Below, one piece after another: positions 57,560-64,000 of a stretch of 64,000 bases of DNA. A model generated the notes under the pieces. It saw only the letters and a program-made list of their open reading frames with translations, had not been told where the DNA came from and searched no databases. Position 1 is the first letter of the stretch. The number at the start of each line of letters is the position of its first letter. Origin of the DNA: Lycorma delicatula (lineage: Eukaryota; Arthropoda; Insecta; Hemiptera; Fulgoridae). The DNA lies in assembly GCF_047948215.1 (NCBI RefSeq), contig NC_134464.1, forward strand, positions 5,466,001 through 5,530,000, in the 5' to 3' direction. Made by a program: the position numbers and the translations under genes.

Positions 57560-58880
57560 GTTGTTATGGAGCTGGGAATGCATGATATGTCAGTGCACCT
57601 AAAATGACATGCAGTGATTGAGATTTTAGCAGTGAAAAAAGTGAATGCTAATGATATTCATCACCTGAAACCTGAAATTATTGATCAAAGTATTGAGTAG
57701 ATGGGCAGTAAAATTCAGAAGCCGGTAAAACAAATATTGAGAATAAACCTTGCAGCAGTCTCTGTGACCGATGAGAAATACCAAAAGGTGAAGTGGATGA
57801 ATCATTTCAAAATTACTATCACAAACAACTTATTGTCACCTTAACAGAATTATCAAAAGAATGAGTAGAACACATTATTGCTCGACCGGGCTACTGTAAA
57901 ATAATTTCATGGTGGGTGCCAGGCAAACTCACAGAAAAGAACAGCAATGAAAGAAATGTGAACAGCTTCTGATAGATAATTTATAGCAGCCCACTGGGCT
58001 GTCTAGTGGTTAACTCGTCACAGTAGAAGCACTTACTTTTATACGGATTTGAATACTAGATTATGGATACCAGTGTTCTTTGGTGGCTGGGTTTCAATTA
58101 GCCATGCTTCTCAGGAATGGCCAACCTGAGACTGTATGTACAAGACTACATTTTATTTACATTCATATATATCATCCTCTGAAGTAATACCTTACAGTCG
58201 TTTCGGAGGCTAAACAGAAAAAGAGAGATAATTTACAGCGACAAGGGAGATAACTTCCATTTTAATATTCTGACAGAAGATGAAATTTGGGTTGTATCAC
58301 TATGATCCAAAGGAAAATGGCAGAGCATTGAATACCGGTGCTATAGTTTGCCACAATCAAAAAAATTCAAAACGACCATTTGCAAAAATGGTTCTCTCGA
58401 AAGTATACTGGGAATTCTGAACATGTGTAGCATCTGACTACCTGGGAGGTGGGTAGACAGTAAATTCTGTGTGAAAAATACTTGTTAAAACAGCTAAGGA
58501 GACGTGTGTATCTTGTTTGACAATCCGCAGAGCTGACAGTTTTGTAACAAGGTAATTCTCAGCCACACACATTGCACGGTACTGCTGAGGCTCTTGTGAG
58601 GTTGGAATTTGAAACCATTCCACACCCTCCATAATACTTATATAATTTTGTGTCCTGCAATTTTCACTTCTTTAGGCACTTAAAGAGAGATATAAGGATG
58701 TACAGATCCTTATGTATCATTTCCTTATGTATCGGTCAATGATTTCAACACAGATGACAAACTGAAGGGCAGAATGAGGTTGCACATTAATTAAGACCAC
58801 CAGAATTCTTCATTGACAAAATGAGAAAACTGGTTCACTATTAGGAGAAATCTGCGGCTGAAAAAATAAATGTAAGTTTT
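57560..58880 (+). pseudogene. mariner transposase relic, split by a SINE
   Basis: N-terminal part: 'HAVIEILAVKKVNANDIHHL' (57610-57670) and, near 57905, 'WVPGKLTEKNS', the usual link between DNA-binding and catalytic domains. After the SINE: 'ILTEDEIWVVSL' (about 58270, first catalytic Asp region), 'KKFKTTICKN' (58365), then 'ILSHTLHGTAEALVRLEFET' and 'IPHPPYS' (58550-58630), the HDNARPH-to-HPPYSPD region. A 'FNTDDKLKGR' block (about 58747) fits the C-terminus. Frequent stops and shifts; inverted ends are not defined. It lies in the intron of the PHD gene, antisense to it. Confidence 0.75.
57988..58225 (+). repeat. tRNA-derived SINE, internally deleted
   Basis: Head 'agcccactgggctgtctagtgg' runs into a deletion that removes the B box, then the body from 'ttttatacggatttgaatac' to 'ggaggctaaacagaaaaag'. 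The 14-base flanks AGATAATTTAYAGC (57974-57987 and 58226-58239) differ at one position. Confidence 0.9.
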
Positions 58881-58884
58881 TTAT

Positions 58885-61185
58885 AGTAAACGAAATGTAC
58901 TATTATACCATATTTGGTTTATTTCACTACCTCTTTTCATTTATTCATAATTTATTAAAAAAAAATTATTATATAATTTATTTATTATTTCACTACCTCT
59001 TTTCATTTATTATTTATATACCCCTTGTATATAAATAATATACAACTACTAGCACCATAGTATGTTACAAGATTATTAGTATGCGTTTATAACATTAATT
59101 TACATAATCCTATCGCATTAACATATGTGACAGTTATCAAAAGTTATATTGTATATTATTTATCTTACAAAACATTTGAATAACCTGATATAAGAAAGCA
59201 CTAATACAGTTGAGGGTCAAATATAAGCACTGTATTTCTCCTCCTCCTATCAAGCTAGTGATGTGGATTGCAATAAATGGTGGAGAAGCCACCTATGGAC
59301 CGATGAAAAAATGTTTTCTTTATACTTATAAATGCCACTTTGTTAAGATATTAAAACATCAGAAGAAAAATTAAAGTCGTAAAAACCTTCAAAAAGAAAG
59401 CGGACTGTATTGTGTAACTGATTTTAAACTATAATTGATTAATTATTAATTTTTGCTTAAAAAACTTTTTTCAAAAAATGTGTGCAATTAATTTAGAAAA
59501 CCGATCTTATTCAGAAGAAAACTCTAGTTTTGACAATAACCAATTGTTCAGAATAAAATAATGATGATTGTTATCATTATAGAATAGTACGTAACTTGAT
59601 GCCCATTTTAACAACTAAATTAGTTGCCAGGTAATGGAGTAATAATGTATACAACTGGTGCAGGATTAATTATATAATAAAAATGACAAATAACATTACA
59701 TACATCAAAACAAAAGGCACTCAACAGTAATTTTATTGGTACAACAAATAAAAATTAAGATTACATTTGAAAGTATTAAAAAATTAGGAAAAAAATTATT
59801 ATAATACATGATTAAACTACCTAAACAATGTTTTTCAATCATACACAAAATCAAATTACCTGAGATAAATCCAAGCAATTATGTTTTACATTGATGTTAT
59901 TTAGTTGAAAAAGTATATATTAATATAAAGATGAGTGAAAAGTTATACAACCCATATGACAAAAACATATATGGAACCAATATATGAAACAACTTATGCT
60001 GCTACATAAGTATTAACATGTTTCTTCACGTTAGCAGTCATTTTTTTAACGTTTCTATGTGTGACTATGTGTGAAATTGTTGACCTATTGAGTATATCTG
60101 TAAGAGAAAAAACTACGGCAGCCTTCCTGGCACTTTAAATTAATGATTACAATTTAAACTAATTCTCAAGAATAAGCGCACTGAAACGAATAAAAGACTT
60201 TTAATAGCACACCTGCCACCGACAAAAAAAAAAGGAGAGATTACTTGATTGATATGTATCCTTGCTGCAAGTCACGCATTACCAACCTACCATCGTAGGT
60301 CGGTAATGCGTGACGTGCATTAAGTCAATTTTAGTGCCAATTTAAAAACAAATTTCCCTTTTCAGCGAATTAATGAATTCAGGGTCGCATAACTTTTCAA
60401 TCACTTGTATTTTGGTAGCGATTGCAAAAATAAATATTACTTGTCAAATCCACTAACACAAAACAATCTCTAACCGATTCAATAAACTTTTGATTTGGTG
60501 CAAACAAAGCTAGTTTTGTTTCTTCTATTAACTAAACTGATGAGTTGAATTTCTACTTTTTAGAATGCTGTAACTCGGTACAATGTTCTCATTCTTTTTT
60601 TTTACCCGTGTTTAAAAAGAATTTACGATTTATCTAACATATATATTTCACATGCTACATTGATAAATGTACCATCATGGACCATGCTTAATTAACAACC
60701 GTGCTTGTCCAGAAAGTGCATTATAACAACAGTTTGTTTGATCCTTCTCTTCAGGGTTAATAATGTTACTATGATTCATTATTGTGTAGCAATTTTATTT
60801 TCAACTTATTCTCCTGATACAATATACATCACTCTCAAAGGATGTACGTGGAATGAATACAACATAAAATAACACAATTTGTCATGAATACACAGACTCT
60901 ACTAGCTCACATACTCACTCCCATACGATGCAACTGAACTGAGAATTCAATAAAAAACACAATTCATTATAAATGAAAAGTAATTTATAAGCAAATTAAT
61001 GTTTATTAACATAGCATTTTATTTAATCGCTTATCATTTCAAAGTACCAATACAAAATCGTTACTATTACTTTATTTAAAGCCTGGCCAACCCCGTATTT
61101 CAACATATAAAATAATTCAATATTTTAAATAATATATATTTTCATAACTATTTTTGTTAAATATTACATAATAACAATGATAACT
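58885..61185. other. intron of the PHD gene, no other gene seen
   Basis: AT-rich with no coding frame recognised. 'tttcactacctcttttcatttatt' occurs twice (58920-58945 and 58987-59010), a 67-base offset duplication. 'Ttaccaacctaccatcgtaggtcggtaa' at about 60280-60306 can form a hairpin. Confidence 0.5.
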
Positions 61186-61188
61186 GAC

Positions 61189-61301
61189 CGGCATGCATCC
61201 ATCGATCACAAGCAGTACACTGAACCAAATCATTATCTTCCTCTGGTTTGTTACTATGACAACGTAAACAAACTTGACAGTAGCGTCCTTTACGCCACAG
61301 C
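61189..61301 (-). CDS. PHD-type zinc-finger protein, penultimate exon
   Basis: Minus strand between acceptor 'gaactaaccag' and donor 'gtcagt' (61188-61183): 'LWRKGRYCQVCLRCHSNKPE' then 'EDNDLVQCTACDRWMHA', ending in phase 1 (G|). The spacing 'YC..C..C', acidic loop, 'lvqC..CdrWmHa' followed by Glu-Cys from the next exon is the PHD pattern C4HC3, close to the fingers of trithorax/KMT2-type proteins ('..yC..C..cy....... m..Cd.CdrWvH..C'). Those proteins continue into bromo- or SET domains, whereas this one stops soon after, so it is not placed as KMT2. Upstream exons lie right of the window or were not recognised. Confidence 0.65.
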
Positions 61302-61972
61302 CTGGTTAGTTCACACCATAACACATAAGTTAGTTTTTAAGCCATAATGCAGAAAATCAGTATTACACAAAGCATATTATAATTAAAAGAAATAACAGAC
61401 AAATAACACTTATTATATTAGTAATATTTCTACTCCTACTTATGCCATACTTATGAACGGCATGTTTATGACACATGACGTCTTTCTTATTCACCCATCC
61501 TCTTGAGGATTTAACAACACACATACTCACAAAGAGATTTTTGGTAACACATCATATACAAATAAGCGCATTCAGAATCAGCTAACTCTTACTTAAGTTG
61601 TATCCATGTATTCGTTTAGCCAAAATCTTATTAAGGTTTTCTGTTAAATACGGAAGTAAAAAATAAAGTTCTTATAATTTATAGTGTTATTTGCTCAGCA
61701 TAAGTAAAATTCTTGAGATTAGCTGTTATGTAGGACCTATGCCCCAGATTATTTTACATTTGGCATAGACTATCCTAACATGGACTAACAGAGTGAGAAA
61801 GGAAATGCTTTTATTATGAAATAAAATGCATTTATGATTTTGTATTATATCTCGTGTCTTGGTTTCTCTGAAGATGTAAAAAGATACCTATTTTCACTCT
61901 TCAACTGATATTTCTAACCTCTGTTGGGGCTCAATGACCACGATATAGTACAAACAACATTTTAATCAAATA

Positions 61973-63061
61973 AACAGAGTGGGGCAAGAAGATATGACGG
62001 TTTTTAATTAATCACAAAATTGTTAGTTTTTGCTTGGAAAAAGTTTATCGGCATACATACATTTATTATTTACATAGAATCATATTTTTGATACTGATGT
62101 TTGGAAAATCACATCTAAACGGTGTCTATTTTTATTTATGCATTGTTGTAAGCATTTCAGAAATTAGCCTCCACTAGCAGGTCTCAATTCAGTAGCAGGT
62201 CTCTGACAGTTTGAACAATTTGTTGACAAATACTGACCTTCAATTCAACTAATGTATGAGAATTGGACTCTTGTACAACAGTTACAGTAACACCATTTTG
62301 TTTTAAAAGATATGGACCGATGATGCAATTCTTCCCAAACACACACCAAACATCTTATAGGCTGTGCATTGGTTTTTGGTGGATTTCTCAGGGATTATCA
62401 GCAGCCCACCCAGTAGTAACAATTCTGCTTATTAACTGCAACACTGAGGTGAAAATGAACTTCTTCACTCATCAACAAGACAATTTTCATTTTTTCATAA
62501 AGTGACATTGCAGGTGCAAAATTCAATCACTGTGGGTAATCTGTTTCTTTCATCTCCTGCACCACCAGCAACTTGTACAGATGAAAATGTAGTTTTTCAT
62601 ATAAAATAAGCCTCACTGAGCAATTGCTGATTTGAAGTTCCACAGCATGTCTCTGAGCAAACCATCCTGGACTTTAAAAATACTGTTCCAACTTTTTCCA
62701 TATTTTCTGGAGTGTGTACGGTCATGGGGCACCTGGTGGTTTGTTTTTCTCCAATGAGCATCCTGAATGAACATTATTAACCCGATGTAATATTGTTTTA
62801 TGGGTGGGAGCAGTCATTTTGGTGGATGTGAAAGCTGCATTAAAACTCACATTGAATAATAGTCACTGATTCTTCACAAAACAGTCAAATGCAATAACAT
62901 GGTGCCTAAATGGAGCCACTTTCAGACGGCTCCATGATGGTGACTTAAAAGTGAATTACTATGAACAAAGGAACAGAATGCCCCCACCTGCACTACTCTC
63001 CCACTCCTACTGGCCTAATACTAGCAATTTCAAAAACATCCTATTTCTCTGCCCCACTGTG
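61973..63061 (-). mobile_element. DUF4817-family transposon with terminal repeats
   Basis: The left end near 61975 reads 'acagagtggggcaagaa' and the complement of the right end near 63061 reads 'acacagtggggcagagaa'; both follow TA-containing sequence. The ~1.09-kb unit encloses the transposase relic at 62150-62950. Confidence 0.55.
62150..62950 (-). pseudogene. mariner-like transposase relic (DUF4817 family)
   Basis: Minus-strand pieces in family order: 'THKTILHRVNNVHSGCSLEK' and 'NKPPGAP' (62815-62730, end of DNA-binding part and 'kppGrPr' link), 'LLRDMLWNF' (about 62650), 'NYIFICTSCW' (62600-62570), 'NP.EIHQKPMHSL' (about 62395-62355), 'VWCVFGKNCIIGPYLLKQNG' and 'VTVTV' (62350-62270; family 'tVWcgv...giiGPyffe...VtVn'). 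The later Asp-bearing blocks are not found. It is disrupted throughout. Confidence 0.65.
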
Positions 63062-63064
63062 TAA

Positions 63065-63925
63065 TATTCATATTGCTTTTGCTTTTGTAGGCCTATACTG
63101 CCATAATAAGCTAAAAGGACATATTTTAATGTACACTACTTTTGAGTTACAGAACTGCAATATTTACTAAATTCAGTTCTCTGATGTTTATAACTGTAAT
63201 AAATTTATACAAACTCAATAAATAATGAATGAAATTGAACAAGATTGACATCCAATGTTTTATATTTTTATTGTTTTGTATTAGAGTATTTAATAAAATA
63301 AATCTTTATAGCTAATTTTTTTGAGTCTGAGGACCACAAAAATGTTTGAGGTGAACCACATATTGAAGACCCATGTTCTATAAAAAAATTAATAGTACAA
63401 AACATTACATAGTAACTTAAAAATTACATTCACATAATACATTTAAAAATTAATAAGCTAAAGGTAATTTAAATAGGTTTAATATATGTAACGTGAAACA
63501 TTTAATTGATAACAACTATGCAATTATTATTATCAGTGTGAAAATTAGCTATAGATTTAAAACAGCCACAAACTAATAATAAATTTCCACAATTTAAAAT
63601 TTATATTAAGATGTGTAATATGAATACCAAATCTCATACATATTTACATAGATCTTTTACAAAAAACTGCCTTGCATTTTTCTTAGTACACTTAAAGACC
63701 ATCTATCTTATTGAGAAATCTATAACCTAATACAACTATAAATGAATAATTGAATTAAAACTAGTACGGACAAATATCTTCTTTTTTAAAAATTAGGTTT
63801 TGTTTTACAATGAGAGCAAATATACAAAGAGCTTATTTATAAAACATACTGCCCTTTGTCATGTTCCATCAAGAGAGCAATATATATATATATATATATA
63901 TATTATTTTTCTAAAATCAATCCTT
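63065..63925. other. AT-rich, CpG-poor, no gene; TA microsatellite at 63881-63904
   Basis: No coding frame, and no further exon of the PHD gene could be recognised here. A clean TA run lies at 63881-63904. Confidence 0.5.
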
Positions 63926-63933
63926 TCAAGACA

Positions 63934-63996
63934 GTGATCCATGGATCCATGGATCACCTCTCCATAGTGCAGAGGTGATCCATGTCACCTCTGCAC
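63934..63996. repeat. two adjacent palindromes at the window edge
   Basis: 63934-63957 is a perfect 24-base palindrome with GGATCC at its centre. 63967-63996 is a hairpin with perfect 12-base arms and a TCCATG loop. The two share the word 'gtgatccatg'. Confidence 0.9.
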
Positions 63997-64000
63997 TAAT

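Noticed and set aside
58438..58632. 64-codon minus-strand frame as an exon of the PHD gene
   Set aside because: The plus strand here reads as the mariner catalytic region; the minus frame has no splice sites at suitable places.

Overview
The window looks like a stretch of animal nuclear genome, almost certainly an arthropod and probably a hemipteran-like insect. The reasons are long AT-rich intergenic and intronic DNA, introns with GT-AG borders, and a dense load of insect-type transposons: mariner/Tc1, piggyBac, pogo-like, Polinton/Maverick, R1-like and RTE-like LINEs, Ty1/copia, and a tRNA-derived SINE family. The species is not readable from sequence alone. Almost every recognisable reading frame belongs to a decayed mobile element.

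Two host genes are supported. One is a small UPF0728-family (C10orf53-like) gene on the + strand. Exon 1 is at 36937-37030 and exon 2 at 42962-43206, separated by a 5.9-kb intron holding copia, mariner, SINE and LINE debris. The other is the 3' end of a PHD-type zinc-finger gene on the - strand, with exons at 61301-61189 and 57303-57191. These join in phase to complete the finger; the 5' part lies beyond the right edge.

Layout. 1-6900: AT-rich, CpG-poor, with a SINE tail, a piggyBac relic, a mariner scrap and a long TA microsatellite. 7000-10800: a fold-back mariner, an IS630-like DDE pseudogene, a pogo-type helix-turn-helix and a DUF4817 helix-turn-helix, perhaps inside one pogo-like element. 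11000-17500: a broken Polinton/Maverick, with protein-primed DNA polymerase B on +, duplicated promoter-like modules, small 'VYKG' proteins and a double-jelly-roll capsid protein on - split by a SINE. 17500-26900: mostly silent, CpG-rich, with small fold-back repeats. 26900-31450: nested R1-like LINEs on both strands around a mariner scrap. 31450-36900: a terminal-inverted-repeat element at 33754-34429, otherwise silent.

36900-43400 is the UPF0728 gene and its intron. 43700-47800 holds a dispersed repeat, an RTE-like LINE and a transposase of a cysteine-rich insect family I cannot name. 51903-54884 is a near-complete but dead piggyBac bounded by TTAA and carrying a SINE, with a TTAA-bounded fold-back next to it. 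57191-61301 is the PHD gene tail, whose intron holds a mariner split by a SINE. 61973-63061 is a DUF4817-type transposon relic with terminal repeats. The last 70 bases hold two palindromes.

The broadest signal is compositional. CpG is plentiful from about 6.9 to 38.1 kb and nearly absent on both sides, with the right-hand switch about 1.1 kb downstream of UPF0728 exon 1. This fits loss of CpG in germline-methylated gene bodies.
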